DNA of 64,000 bases from positions 40,947,662-41,011,661 of the forward strand of contig CM070604.1 of the NCBI GenBank assembly GCA_036346395.1, read 5' to 3'. A program made the position numbers and the translations under genes. Origin of the DNA: Hsuehochloa calcarea. Lineage: Eukaryota > Streptophyta > Magnoliopsida > Poales > Poaceae. Below the pieces are notes generated by a model. That model searched no databases. It was not told the DNA's origin and saw only the letters and a list, made by a program, of their open reading frames with translations. Positions within the stretch are counted from its first letter, which is position 1; each line of letters opens with the position of its first letter. Shown here in pieces: positions 47,001-59,099 of this stretch.

Positions 47001-49695
47001 CTTGAAGTAGAGATGGCACAGCCGTAGGGAATATGCTCGGTGTCACCGGAGAGCATGACACGTGTCCCCACCTGGGATCAGCGATGGTTGCATATGTATG
47101 CGTGTTGATATCGTAGCGATTAGCATTAAGTAATAATTAGGAAGAAGTAGAAGATAACTATGTGATAAAATATTACATTAAAAGGGGTAGCAGCATCATG
47201 ATTTGGGCTTACTGTTGGAGGTTGAAGCAAAAAAAAATTATGACGGCGAGAAGAGATAGAAGACACGGTTCGGTGGAGCAGCTGGCATATGAGGGAGGAT
47301 AAGTTCAAGGTAGGTCACTATGATTCATCAATGTATGTGTGGGCAATGTACTCTAATACAACGTAAACTAATAAGATAATTTACCACACACATATCAACA
47401 TATTGCTTGAGATTAAATAGAGGTACATGTGCATGCATAATGGGAAAAAAAAAACTAATATAATAAGAATAGGGATATACATCTACATGATCTATGCATG
47501 ATGGAGAGTGATTAGTTTCTAAGAACCCGGATAACTTATTATGCTTAGTAATTTTCTTCCACCAAAGCTCACTTCAATTACGTTCCTCAGGTTGTGTTTT
47601 TCTTCTAGCTTCTTTCGTTATTTCCAATGTTTAGGATATCTTAAAAATCTAAATAGCCTATAAGATAGGTAAATATATTGTTATGTATTTATACAAATTT
47701 TGAAATAAATCTAGCCGCGTAAATGAGCAGACCACCCTGCTAGTTTCAATTTAATCTGAAGAATTAAGAGTTTTATTGGGTTCTAGAGACGTGACATGCA
47801 ACACAAGGAAAATTACCTGGAGAAGATCGAGCAAGCTGGTCTGCTGATTCTCGATCTGAACCAGCTGCATCCTGATCTTCGACAGGTTCTCATCTTTGTG
47901 ACCTGATTGAAACTTCTCAGGCCCGTCCTCAATCTCGGCAATCTCTTCCAAGTCACCATCCCCATCCCCGTTGTATGGAACAACTCTAGACCCTGACTTG
48001 AGCCCGGCCAACTTGTTGTGCCCCTTCTCACCATTCTTCTCGAACAGCATCCTCCGCGCTTCAAGCCGTGCTCGAACATTAGCCTCTTTCAGAAGCTTGT
48101 CCTCGGTCACCATTTTGATTGGGGTTGCATCTGGAGTGATAGTAACATCGACCTTATAGTCATAATTCTTGGTTTGGTCTTCATCACGGCGAGAAGGCGG
48201 CGAATTCTTCTTGTTTCTGATGGAAGGGCTGGTCCTTTTGTTGCTGAAATTACGCAATGCATCTGATGGGGGTGACCTGCTTGTTGGCGATTGGTTCCTC
48301 CTTGTAACTGACTGGACAGAGTTGGAGCCGCGGGAATCAGACGGGTATCGGCCATCACTTGCACTATCTGTTTGATACCAAATTCATAGTGTCAGAAAAA
48401 CACGTTATGGTCTTACAACCTTTCAATTCTAATCTACAGTAATAAATCCACGAAACGCATAATACCATGCAAACATATCTAAATTAAGGAATTTTTTTAA
48501 AAAAATGTCATGTATCCAGGAAAGAATCTTTCTGCCTTGTGTTTTACTAAACCCCAGTCCATTTCTGTCTTTTAACAAACAAGTTCATATGTACTTGAGT
48601 CCAAACAACAGACATAAATTTACTCAAATCTCCAAAAGAACAGCAGTGACTAGAGCCTCAAGAGCAGCCACATCACCTGTGAGAGAAGATCTCGCCTGCG
48701 ACAGCGACGATGGCGGCACGTCTGAGGAGCACACTTTCTCCTCCACTTCTGGGATCTCCCTCCACGCCTCGATCATCCGGTTCATGGACTCCCGCACAAT
48801 CTTCACCTGCATTGCCAAGAATATGTAAAAAAACTCTTAAAACATAAGCAGATCCACGAGAGTGCCATCGCCAAGATCCTTGTTACAAGGTGCCGACCTT
48901 ATCAAATCTCTTGGCCTCAAAGATAGCAATGCAGGAGGGTTTGTGGGCGACAAGGTTGTCTCCGTGCTCCAGGGCCAACAACGCGAGCGCCTCTGCCGCG
49001 GCCTTCCTCGACGCCCAGTCGTCACCGGCGAGCGCATCGCGGAGGCAGGGCACCGCGGTGGCGGCGGCTCCTCCGCCGGAGGCGGCCGAGGCAACGCCAA
49101 CGAGGGAGATGAGCGCGGGTTTGGCCTTGAATGCGGCGCTGCGGAGGAGCTTGAGGAGGCGCGGGAGGAGCGCCCGGAGGTAGACGGCGAGGTCGGCGGT
49201 GGGGGCGGAGGCCTCGACAGCCGCTGCCGCAGCGAGAGCGGCGGCCAGCTGCGCGCATTGGTCCTGCTCGTGGAGCAGCGCGTCGGCGAGCGGGCCGAGG
49301 GCCGCTGGCGCCGAGGCCGCCGCCGCTGCCGCGGCGCGCGCGGCGTCCACCAGCGCGGCGCGCACGGAGGAGTCCGGGTCGCGGACGCGCCGCAGTGCAG
49401 CCGCGACGAGCCTGGGCACGAGCGGCGCAACGGCGTCGCGCGGGTGCGCGGCGGCGAGGAGCGCGAGCAGCCGGAGCGAGTGCCGCCGCAGCGGCGTCTT
49501 GTCGGTGGGCCGCGCGTCGGAGACGGCGACGAGGAACGCAGGGAGCTCGTCCGCGTCCAGCCCGCGAGCAATCGCGTCCAGCTCGGCGGCCGCCATGGCC
49601 TCCGTGTCCCTATCGGACAGCCGGAGCAGGCAGCGGTTCACCCGCTGCTTCATTGGCTCGGCGCACCCGCGCCCCGCCCTCGGCGCGGGTCCCAT
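43972..49695 (-). CDS. TORTIFOLIA1/SPIRAL2-like microtubule-associated HEAT-repeat protein
   Basis: Plant-specific protein family that binds cortical microtubules and controls their severing and the direction of cell growth. Exons: 49695-48898, 48806-48677, 48367-47817 and 44370-43976; all introns are GT-AG with matching phases. The first exon (266 codons) is an Ala-rich TOG/HEAT-like array: MKQRVNRCLLRLSDRDTEAM, LRRHSLRLLALLAAAHPRDA, DDWASRKAAAEALALLALEH, and AKRFDK joined to VKIVRESMNRMIEAWREIP, the family's signature junction. The middle is Ser/Arg-rich and disordered (exon 3). Exons 3-4 form a coiled coil: IRMQLVQIENQQTSLLDLLQ then KFMGSSQNGIRSLETRVNGL. With the proximal donor or by read-through, the product ends after about 625-627 residues, shorter than Arabidopsis TOR1 (about 860) and lacking its C-terminal domain. 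The start Met is the first in frame, followed by the conserved repeat. GC falls steeply from exon 1 to exon 4. Confidence 0.9.
44371..47816 (-). other. Large third intron of the host gene
   Basis: 3.4 kb between the donor CAG|GTAATT and the acceptor TCATCAG. It holds the AT-rich repeat array listed separately, an acatacatacgtatgtacatgcatgcatcc stretch (about 46927-46956) and no coding domain. Confidence 0.85.
45300..46390. repeat. AT-rich diverged tandem array in the host-gene intron
   Basis: Repeated modules 'aatttgatttccatacgaattcc', 'taagtaaaatccctaaataa', 'aattcggaataaaaaataaaa' and 'catgtcaagtacaataaaac' recur at roughly 100-140 bp intervals. At the right end 'ataacatggatagcacaaatgacgtcggaggaga' (46215) recurs as 'ataacgagcatagcacgaatagtgtcggtggaga' (46350). 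Confidence 0.75.
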
Positions 49696-51157
49696 GGCTC
49701 AGCCTCAGGTACCCCCTACCGTAGCTTCGCGCCCGCGCCTCCACAACACAAAGAGAAGCAGCAGCAGCCGAGACCGTGGACTCGGCGCAGGAGGGGGAGG
49801 CGGCGGCGAGGAGCTCGGAGGCAATGTGGGGAGGTGGCGTCGCGGGTACTAATAGCGAGGAGGTGGCGGGTGGGAAGGGAAGGGGCTCCATCTTGGAGTG
49901 GACTGCGCATTTATTTGTCTTCTTTTGGGGGTATTTTGCCTCCTTTTTCGAAATGGCGATGGCTTTTTTTTTTTGGTATCTTTGCATTTAGTAGTGTTTA
50001 TTTCGTGGTGATGTGCTGCGTATTTTCTTGGCTTTACCTGGAGGGAGTAGCTAAGCTTTCGTTGGTGTTTGTTGTGGTGAGTGAATGAGATCAACTTAAT
50101 TAGGTTAAGTTTCTTAGGCGATTTTTTCAATTAAAAACCTTGATTATTAGGGCATAAGTAGTTTTTTTTATCTCAAGTAATTGTAGATCATATCAAATAT
50201 TTTGAGGAAATAATAATACATAGAAGAAGTGCCAGCTACTACTAGCCTAAAATCTACTGGCAATTACACTACCAACCAATACAGTTTGTTTGATGACAAC
50301 AATGAGTGAAGACTTCCCTAACAAGAAAATGCTACTTTTCAGCATTATGTGTCTCATCATGATTCATGAGTACCTTAATTTTCATCCAATCACCTGTGAA
50401 CAAATTGTTAACAACTTCATTGAGAAGAAAATAGTTAGCAACTTGGCTATATAGTGTAACCTAACAAAAAAAAAATCACCGTCCAATGGATGAATAATAT
50501 CCTCTGTACAAAAAGACCATCTCTTCATGCCATTGCTGATGTAATGGTGCATCGAGATCGAAGATCATGTGACTCTAAATTCCGAACTTTATCCACAACT
50601 CTAATAAATATTGTCTCACTGTTGCCTGCTTCTGATCGACCAATCTGGCAAACCCAGTATTATTGCCATATGATAAACTTTTCTTCAGATAAAAAAATGC
50701 ACACAGTAATCTGGCATGACCAATTGGAGAGCTGTAATTCCATGGGGTTACATATGCCTCCAAATCTCATCACCCTTAAACTATTCCCCTCCCCAGTGTC
50801 AATTCAGCGGATGAAACATGGGATGGATGCATGGTTTCATGTGTATTTGACAGATGCGCACATGTAATACCATGTGACGACGCCATTGTTTTGCATGCTT
50901 CCTCCACTGGATGATTCGTTTGTTTATTACTGATGGCATGATGGATTTATTGCTTCCACCAGAAAAAAAAATACGAACTGCTCCAACGAAGCCCAGAAAA
51001 CAAACGTGGCTAACACTGCTTTACATCATCAATCTTCTCTTGGTATTGCAGACAGAAACTTTTTAAACTATTTTGTTTGGAAAGGGTTACGTATATTGTG
51101 TGCTGTCAGTACTCAGGCACAGTGCAGTAGCAGCTTTCGAGCTTTTAGCTAATATGG
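49696..51157. other. Upstream region of the host gene
   Basis: Position 49696-49870 is GC-rich and on the minus strand is the likely 5' UTR and core promoter. From there to 51157 it is AT-rich with no recognised gene. Frames of 125 codons or less here match nothing I recognise. Confidence 0.5.
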
Positions 51158-51167
51158 TGTAAGCGAG

Positions 51168-54100
51168 TGTAACAGCCCAAAATTTCAATTTCAGTTAAAA
51201 ATAAGATTTTATTAATTTTTGTGGATTTTCTGGAATTTTTAAAAACTTTTCCCTAAAGTATATTAAGGCTAAAAGAATTTATGTGCAAAATCTATTACTA
51301 ACTAAAAGTTAGAATTAATTTATTTAAGTCCAGAATGCCTCATAGAATTTCTGTGAATTTTCTCAAAATTTTTGGACTTCATTTACTATTTTCTAAAGGC
51401 TATTTGAATTTCTGGAATTAAATCAATTGAAAAAGAATTTAAAATTCTACGATCTGATCTTGGGCGAAGCCCAAAGATCGTGTCTGCGTCTCGACCACTT
51501 TCTCCCATCGCGAGTAACGCGGGCCGTCCGATCGAAATCGGACGGCCGACAATCAATCCGCCCGCGCTCTCTCTCTCCCTCTCTCTGTCTCGCTGTCAGG
51601 TGGGGCCCACGCCTGTCGTCGTCTTCCCCGCCCTTCTTCTCCCCTCGCGATCGCCGCTTCGCCGCCATTACTGCTCGCTCGGAGCTCATCAAGCCGTGAT
51701 TCCTCCTCTCTTTCCTCGCATTCATCGCATTCGGCCGCGGTGTTCACCCCGCACTCGTCTCGGCCATTACCCCTTCCATAACTCAACGCCGCCGCCGCCT
51801 CACCTCCATAAGCGGCCGTTGCCACCTCGCCACGATCTCCATCTCCGGCCTCGCCGCCCTATAAAAGGCAGCACCAGTGCGCCTCTCCTCCTCAAGCTTT
51901 TGCCCAGCTCCCTCGCCTCCCTCGCCCCAATCGCCTCAGTGTTTGGTCTCTCTCTCGCCGCCGAGCCAGGCTCACGCCTCTAGCGCCGCCATCGGTGAAC
52001 CTCCGGCCGCCTCGACCGCACTCACCGCCTCGGCAAGATCGCGAACTCGTGCGCGCCTCCGCGCCCTCGGGCGTCGCCGAGCTCCTTCGCCGCTAACGAT
52101 CGAACCTCACCGCCGCCTCTCGCCGTCGCCGACCATCTTCCGCCACGCCCTCGCGTCGCCAGTAGCGCATCACACTCAAGATCATCCCCGAACCTTTGCG
52201 CGCTTCGCCGGAGCTCGCCACGCCGCTGCTCACGGCACCATTGGAACCCGAAGCGCCTCCTCTCCGGCGGGACGTGGTCGACCACCTCGGCGCCACCTCA
52301 CCGTTTTGGCGTGCGTGGCGTAAGTCGGCCAAGCGTGGTCGCCAATAAGCCTAGCAAGCCGGCCAAAGACAATGCCGCTTCAGATTGCGTGCACCGAGTC
52401 CATCGTGGACTTGCGCCTCGTGGACTCGATCCATACTATTCGGGCCCACATGTCGGTCTCGTGAATAGTATCACTGACATCACCGGCGCAATAAAGATAT
52501 TTTCCTTTAGAAATTTAATTCGGAAATTCGAAATTCGATTTTAGGATTTAATTTAGGTTTTAAACTTCCAGAGCTCGTATTTCTTCATACAAACTCCGAT
52601 TTAGGTGATTCAAATTTCTAAATTTGTATAAAATCAAGATCTAACTAACTAAACCAAAATTATTTAATTTGGAATTAATTTGAATTTTCATTTTAATTTA
52701 TTTGTGTTCATTTGAATTCGCTTGAATTTGGAATATTTTCACAGATAGATTTTGACGACTTGGAGAGCTTGACCCTATTGAAGAAGTAGAATACCAGAAT
52801 TTGAGCAAGGCAAGTTACACCATTGACCATTTTGCCCCAATATTTAAAATTATTTAATTCTGTTTTAAATTATTATTGCATGCATAATTGTATTTAATTA
52901 TTTTAAATTCTGTTTTAAATATTTAATTATTCCAATTCCTTTGTATAGCCAAATTTGATTGTTGTATTATCAATTCCTTGTAACCTTAGTCAAATGAATT
53001 TAAAAATAAATATATGCATAGCAAATGCTTAGACCATGAAATATTTGACTTTGGGAGAATTTAGCCAAAATTTCATAAAAGCCTATGACATTGCTTTGTC
53101 ATGGTGGACTTTTGCAAATATCTTTGAAAATTATAAAAATAAAAGAAAATGGTTTATACTTGGGCAAACATGGACCGTTGGTGGGTGCGAGTTTATGCAC
53201 GGCCTGTCTCGTTGGGATCGAGACCTGTGGTTTTTATCGAAAGTTGCCCAAGTAGATTAAGGACCGGCCTTTGAGCCGCATCTTGCAAAAGCTCCACCGT
53301 ACTACCACATGTTCGTATGGGCGTAACCGGGCTTAATAATTTGTATTACCTCGTATTGTTTATGCCATTTTTGTTGTGTGGGTGTCGGTTAGACTTTATT
53401 CCCACTTGGCGCAAGAGGGGCTTCCTACAGTGGTTAGCCTAATGGAAGTGAAACCTTAGCGCACATTGGTATTGAGGTAGTGCATTGAAACGCCTTGTGA
53501 TAATTGCCCATCCACACGCCTAAGGAAGCGTGTATTGGCCGACATAACTGCAAATTATCTCGTGTGGGTAAAGTTGTACCACCTCTGCAGAGTGTAAATC
53601 TATTCGAATAGTCGTGTCCACGGTTATGGACATGCTGAGCAAAGCCACTCTAAGTTAGATTTGTTTTTGATTTTAAAATAACTTGGGACATGATTTGAGG
53701 ATGGTTAATCCTTGTGGTAAATTTGGGCGGGTAGCCTTGTGATAGGAGGGTATCCTTCACCATGTTTCATATGGAGGTTATCCACTATAAAATGATCAAT
53801 TTTAAATCTGATTTTAGTTATGTAATGAAAATGTGCCTTGAAACTTAGTATAACTATTTAAACCAAAAATGCTGATTTATGCAAATAAACCCTATAACCT
53901 TCCTTTGAATAACTTATGCATGCATTCTAAATTCTGTATTGGGTGTAATTTGCGAGCACAGTTGTAGTGCTCACTCTTGCTGAATATTATTATTCAGGAG
54001 AAGACTGCTATCCGTAAGGTGAGGAGCGGGGCGATTAGGCGGCGACCTCCGCACGATTGCTGTGGCGTATCGTGTGGCTTACCATTATATTTTGCTTCCG

Positions 54101-54260
54101 CTAATGTTTTATTTGGCCTCCGCCCGCTTGTAATAAACTCTATGCTTATTAATATACACGCTGGATATGTTTGTGATAACATTTTGTGATTGTGTACACT
54201 GGAAATCTGGACTAGTGTATGAACACGAGAATTCGGGATCCTTCGTTCCCGGGTTCGACA
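51168..54260 (+). repeat. Tekay 5' LTR
   Basis: 3093 bp. TATA box CTATAAAAGGC at 51859-51869 is followed by a CT-rich start region; then a long GC-rich R/U5 with frames that are not genes; then an AT-rich 3' half with the conserved block acctctgcagagtgtaaatctattcgaata (53580-53609), shared in reverse by the solo LTRs in the left third. Confidence 0.96.
51859..51869 (+). promoter_or_regulatory. TATA box of the Tekay 5' LTR
   Basis: CTATAAAAGGC; the 3' LTR equivalent at 60277-60286 reads CTATAAAGGG. Confidence 0.75.
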
Positions 54261-54264
54261 AAAG

Positions 54265-54277
54265 TGGTATCAGAGCC
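54265..54277 (+). other. Primer-binding site of the Tekay element
   Basis: TGGTATCAGAGCC, complementary to the 3' end of initiator tRNA-Met, four bases after the 5' LTR. Confidence 0.92.
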
Positions 54278-54425
54278 ATATTGACTGTAGGTCGTGACCT
54301 AGAAGGAAATCAAACCCTTAAGGATTTATTTTGAAAATTAAAAATACATTGGTCTTCTGGAGTCATTCCTCAACTTTTCTCTTGAAAAATTATTTACTAA
54401 CTCATCTCCTTTTCAAAAATTGTAG

Positions 54426-54893
54426 ATGGTCAAGTTCAATGCCATTTCCCATGGAGTTTTCTTTGGTCATTGGGCCGCCATTCTCTGGAAGATGATGCAG
54501 CACTTGGACTTTGAAGAAAGACCGACGTATCAAGGATACAAGTATAAGGTGGGAAATCAGGAACGGTGGAGAGTAGAGGTGATCATTTACTCCAATCTAT
54601 CGCCGAACACAGACTTCCACGTCTTCGATGCCCCAATGCGACGAGACACCTTCGCCGAAGGCATCCAGGATGCAGCCAGGGAAGCAACCCGCAGACTTCG
54701 CTACATCTACGATCACCGCCTCAACGGCACTGGGTTCCACTATTACCCAATGCACATCCTAACCCGGCATGACAATGCTTTTCACTCAACTAGAGATGAA
54801 GACTGTCCCGATCTCACTCATCAGGTGGATCTGGCCAGAGCCATGGATTATGCCTACGGGAATACACTAGATGAGTGTCTCTCCCGCAAGTGA
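54426..54893 (+). CDS. ORF0 of the Tekay element, intact, function unknown
   Basis: A 155-codon frame between the primer site and gag. An extra ORF in this position is described for RIRE3/RIRE8-type elements. It has no stop or frameshift although gag-pol is full of them. Visible: N-terminal helix-like HGVFFGHWAAILWKMMQHLD; then strand-like YQGYKYKVGNQERWRVEVII; then DFHVFDAPMRRDTFAEGIQD leading into an Ala/Arg helix AAREATRRLRYIYDHRL; then a His/Tyr/Pro-rich part. The order helix, three strands, helix and an AA-x-x-A-x-x-x-L pattern recall double-stranded-RNA-binding domains; this is my inference, not a recognised match. It starts at the first ATG after a TTGTAG that could be an acceptor. Confidence 0.75.
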   Translation: MVKFNAISHGVFFGHWAAILWKMMQHLDFEERPTYQGYKYKVGNQERWRVEVIIYSNLSPNTDFHVFDAPMRRDTFAEGIQDAAREATRRLRYIYDHRLNGTGFHYYPMHILTRHDNAFHSTRDEDCPDLTHQVDLARAMDYAYGNTLDECLSRK

Positions 54894-55198
54894 AATTACA
54901 AGATGCGAGAAGAAAAGTTGAAGACTGCAGAAAAAGAACTGGCCTCCTACAAGGAAGGCGAGGCTAGTTCTAGTGAGTCAGATTATACCCCAATAACATC
55001 ATAGATTTGACCTTAAATTTTTCCTTTAGTTGCGAATTATGAGCTACAAAACCTTTGTAGTAGCCATAATGAATTAATAAAATAAAAATAAATTATTTTG
55101 CCGAAATGTTCTTGTCTTGTGTTTGTTGAATTTGGGCTATTTTAGATCTATACTCTTATAATTCTGTCTCTCTTGTCTAATCTGTGAAGAGTTCATCG

Positions 55199-56275
55199 AT
55201 GGTGACCACCCGCACCGGAAGTGTCGTGCGAGGGCAAGGAAATGAGAATGCGGATTATCAAGAAAACCAGTTCAACGACCACCACCTCCTCCAATCAAGC
55301 TCTGTTGGCGCCAAATGATGGCCAATCAGACTCATCTGATTGAGTTGCTAGCTCAATCCCTTCACAAGAACCAGAATACCCAAGCGTCAGCAACCTATCA
55401 TGCTCCTCCACCTCCCGCAAGAGTGACTTTGTCGAGTTCATGAGGATGCGTCCGCCAACGTTTTCTAGTAGCACGGAACCCATGGGCGCAGATGATTGGC
55501 TCGGGGTCATTGGAAAGAAGTCGGATATTGCTCAATGCACGATCGTGAGAGAGTTTTGTTTGCCTCTCATCGCTTGATGGGTCCCGCATCGAATGGTGGG
55601 ATAATTTCAGATGTCCCATGCTAATGCCCAAGAAATCACTTGGGATGAGTTCATGCAAGCTTTCACGATCTCACATTCCATCCGCATGATTACTTTGAAA
55701 AGAAGGAGTTTCGCTCGCCGCCAAGGAAACCGTTCGATCGGCGAGTATCCGCATAAGTTTAACCAACTTGCTCGCTATGCCCCGAGGATGTAGCCAGAGA
55801 TGAAGACAGCAAGAGCGATTTACGGAAGGGTTAAGCGACGAACTCTCTGCTCGTTTGATTTCTCGAGATTTTACCGACTTTCAAATGGCTTGGTAAATAA
55901 GGCCATACGCCAGAAGGCAAACATCAAGAAATGGAGAATCGCAGCGGAGGATGGCGGCTCGAAGTTTAACTCGGAGGATCGCCCAAGCCTCGTTTCTCTC
56001 GATCTCACCACCTCGGCGTGGGAGATTCGATCTACTACACCAAGAGTTCCACCTCAAGTCCGCGCCCAAATACTTCCGGATTCGTAGTAGTTCACCCGAG
56101 GTCGGTTTGTGGCTGCCTATTTCCACAAAGGAATCACTTGCTTTCATCGCAACGAGTTGGGTCACTATGCCAATAAGTGTCCCAAGAAGCGTGACCGCCA
56201 CCCCGTCAAGCCAACTCCGGAGTTTGGTCTCGGCGGTCCCTCAAGACCACCGGCCGGTCGGTTCATGAAGGGCGT
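55199..56275 (+). pseudogene. Tekay gag relic
   Basis: Starts MVTTRTGSVVRGQGNENADY at 55199. Capsid segments appear in changing frames: RPPTFSSSTEPMGADDWLG (about 55450-55505), ITWDEFMQAFTISHSIRM (about 55632-55690) and IGEYPHKFNQLARYAP (about 55739-55787). The zinc knuckle is at 56139-56180 (CFHRNELGHYANKC), where Arg replaces the second Cys. At 55568-55605 two small changes (cgctt, atcgaatgg) shift the frame either side of the conserved Glu-Trp-Trp-Asp region. Confidence 0.88.
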
Positions 56276-56319
56276 GTGAATCACGTCACCGCAGAGGAAG
56301 CCTATGCAAGACACGGATG

Positions 56320-56610
56320 TTGTTCTTGGTACGTTCCTTGTCAACTCAGTACAAAGATCGCTTTATTTGATTAGAGCTTCGCATTCTTTTGTGTCAAATA
56401 AGTTTGTGGAAAAGTATGGGTTATCTACCCCCTTAGTTAAGCCCATGTTAATCCATTCCCGGGCTCGAAATGAGAGCTAGTTTCTTTTGCCCAAATCTTA
56501 CCTTTGAAATCTCGGAGTAACTTTCTCGGCAAACTTAATAGTCTTGCGTTCGCAAGGATTGGATGTAATCCTTGGAATGGACTGGCTTGCCAAAAATCAA
56601 GGTAGGATAG
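56320..56610 (+). pseudogene. Tekay protease relic
   Basis: VVLGTFLVNS then, with an in-frame break, ASHSFVSNKFVEKYG (about 56376-56420), and LDVILGMDWLAKNQGRIDC (about 56557-56613), the conserved closing motif. The active site, expected just before ASHSF, reads ttgattagagcttcg, so the Asp-Ser-Gly box is disrupted. Confidence 0.82.
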
Positions 56611-56809
56611 ATTGTGCTAGTAGATCTATCAACCTCACCAATGAACAAGGGATTTCAGTAGAGTTCCAACCCAAGACTTCTACGGAAAGAAGTCCTATCT
56701 TGACCGATTTAAAGGAAGTAAAGCGGAAGATATACCCGTGGTACAAGAATATCCAGATGTTTTTCCGAGGACTTACAGTATGCCACCGACCGGGACATAA
56801 TGTTCTTAA

Positions 56810-57640
56810 TTGACTTAGTCCTGTGGATGCTCCAATTTCAAGCGACCCTACTGAATGCCTAGGCAAGCGATCTAGCGAGTTGAAGAAGCGGATCGAAGAA
56901 CTACAGAGTAAAGGTTACATTCAACCGAAGTTCATCGCCTTGGGAGCTCCAGTACTATTTGTCAAAAAGAAAGACAATAGTATGAGAATGTGTGTGGACT
57001 ATAGATCACTCAACGAGGTAACAATCAAAAACAAGTACCCGTTACCTAGGATAGATGATCTGTTTGATCAACTTAAAGGAGCCAGTGTTTTCTCAAGATT
57101 GATTTGAGGTCGCTACCATCGCTTAAAAATCGACCTAAGATATTCAAGACGACCTTCACCACCAGATATGGGTATGCGAGTTCACGGTGATGTCATTTGG
57201 ACTAACAAATGCCCTGCTTATTTCATGAATATGATGAACAAAGTGTTCATGGAATTCTTGGATAAGTTTGTGGTGGTATTCATAGATGATATTCTCATCT
57301 ACTCGGGAGATGTGGAAGAGCATGAAAAACATCTCGTAATTATTTTGGACAAACTCCGAGAACACCAACTTTATGCCAAACTCAAAGAAAAGTGAATTTT
57401 GGCTCACCAAAGTGGCTTTTCTTGGACACATTGTGTCGGCAGGAGGAGTTGCAGAGACCCTCAAAGGTTGAAGTCAGAATGGATTGGAAGCAACCCAAGT
57501 CCGCTGCGTAGTGAGAAGTTTTCTGGATTAGTGGGTATTACCGCAGATTCATTGAAAGTTTCTCCAAGATCGCCAAACCCATGACTCAACTTCAAGAAGG
57601 AAAAGAAATTTGAATGGACAAGTGCTTGTGAACATAGTTT
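56810..57640 (+). pseudogene. Tekay reverse transcriptase relic
   Basis: The first open part (56823-57107) has LKKRIEELQSKGYIQPKF, VLFVKKKDNSMRMCVDYRSL and NEVTIKNKYPLPRIDDLFDQ. The frame then breaks in the next conserved box (57110-57160) at sites reading CG. It resumes at 57168-57395 with the catalytic box VVVFIDDILIYSGDVEEHEK (about 57270-57330; Phe-Ile-Asp-Asp) and LREHQLYAKL. Thumb fragments continue to about 57600. Confidence 0.9.
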
Positions 57641-58030
57641 TCAAGAGTGAAGAAAAGACTAGTCTCTGCACGATGCTAGTCTTACGGATATACGTAAGGA
57701 TTTTGAAGTTTTACGTGACGCATCCGCCAGGCTAGGATGTGTACCATGCAGAAGGAAAGGTCATGGCTTATGCATCTCGTCGATTAAGGCCACATGAAGG
57801 AAATTATCCAACTCATGATCTAGAATTAGCGGCAATTGTGCATGCTTTGAAAATCAAGCGGCATTATCTCATTGGTAATCATTGTGAGATTTTCACAGAT
57901 CATAAGAGTCTCAAATATATCTTCACCCAATCGATCTTAATCTCGAGCAAAGAAGATGGTTAGAGCCGATAAAGGATTATGACCTTGGAATTCATTATCA
58001 CCCGGTAAAGCCAACGTGGTAGCAGATGCT
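57640..58030 (+). pseudogene. Tekay RNase H relic
   Basis: The open part 57739-57963 reads KVMAYASRRLRPHEGNYPTH, DLELAAIVHALKIKRHYLIG and EIFTDHKSLKYIFTQ, the standard chromovirus RNase H with the Asp of TDHKSL. The upstream first Asp region (about 57700-57740, FYVTHPPG-like) is out of frame. Confidence 0.88.
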
Positions 58031-58039
58031 CGAGTAGGA

Positions 58040-58960
58040 AAGCATCTTGCAACACGGTGTTAGTTCAAGAAAATCAACGAGTTGTATGAAGAACTAAAGC
58101 ATCCGAATCTGAAATTGTCGATCAAGGTCAGTATCAACACGGTGGAAGTCAACCAACCATACAAAGTCGATCGAGAAAAACAGCTAGAAGACGAAGACAT
58201 CAAAGAAATCATGAAGAACATGAGAAGAGGCAAAGCCCCAGGATTTTCTGAAGACGAGCAGGGCACAGTATGGTTTGGCAACCGCATCTGTGTACCTAAA
58301 CATCATGAAACCAGACAACTGATTCTGAAAGAAGCTCATGAATCACCTTACTCTATCCATCCCGGGAGTACCAAGATGTACCAGGATCTGAAGGAAAAGT
58401 ATTGGTGGGTTAGTATGAAGCGAGAGATCGCTGAGTTTGTTGCACGTTGTGATGTATGTCAGCGTGTTAAGGCAGAACATCAGAGACCTGCCGGATTGTT
58501 ACAACCATTACCAATTCCCGAGTGGAAATGGGAGGAGATTGGTATGGATTTTATCACCGACTACCTAGGACCCAATCAGGTTGTGATTTCATTTGGGTGA
58601 TAATTGACCGATTAACAAAAGTGGCTCATTTTATTCCATCAAGACCACTTACGAAGTAATAAGTTAGCGAGAATTGTACATGGCGGATCGTCTGCTACAT
58701 GGTATACCCAAGAAAATTGTGTCTGACAGAGGTTCGCAGTTCACTTCAAAATTTTGGCGAGTCTACATGAAGCTTTGGGAACCAGACTCAACTTCAAGCA
58801 CAGACATATCTTCCCCAAACAGATGGCAGACCGAACGTGTAAATCAGGTCCTAGAAGACATGCTTGAGCTTGTGCTATAGATTATAGAAGAAGTGGGATA
58901 AGAATTTGCCCTATGCGAATTTTCCTACAACAACGACTTTCAAGCTAGCCTACGATGTCG
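58040..58960 (+). pseudogene. Tekay integrase relic
   Basis: The 172-codon open part (58082-58600) contains the HHCC zinc domain: EAHESPYSIHPGSTKMYQDL and then ARCDVCQRVKAEHQRPAGLL, followed by IGMDFITD with the first catalytic Asp (about 58551). After a frame change, 58674-58880 has GIPKKIVSDRGSQFTSKFW (second Asp) and WQTERVNQVLEDM (Glu). Breaks lie at about 58598, 58660 and after 58880. Confidence 0.9.
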
Positions 58961-59099
58961 CCATTTGAAGCATTGTATGGTAGAAAGTGTAGAACCCTCT
59001 CCTTTGGGATCAAGTAGGAGAACACCAATTCTTCTGGACTGAATTGATAAAAGAAGTGAAAGTAAGGTAAAAGCAATAAGAGAACGTCGAAAGTAGCTC

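Noticed and set aside
48862..50088. 408-codon plus-strand frame
   Set aside because: It lies opposite the GC-rich first exon of the minus-strand HEAT-repeat gene, whose frame shows real family motifs; the plus frame is a composition shadow.
51427..52544. Several frames of 75-167 codons in the Tekay LTR
   Set aside because: GC-rich U3/R/U5 sequence; the same region of the 3' LTR (59885-60913) breaks the frames differently, so they are not conserved.
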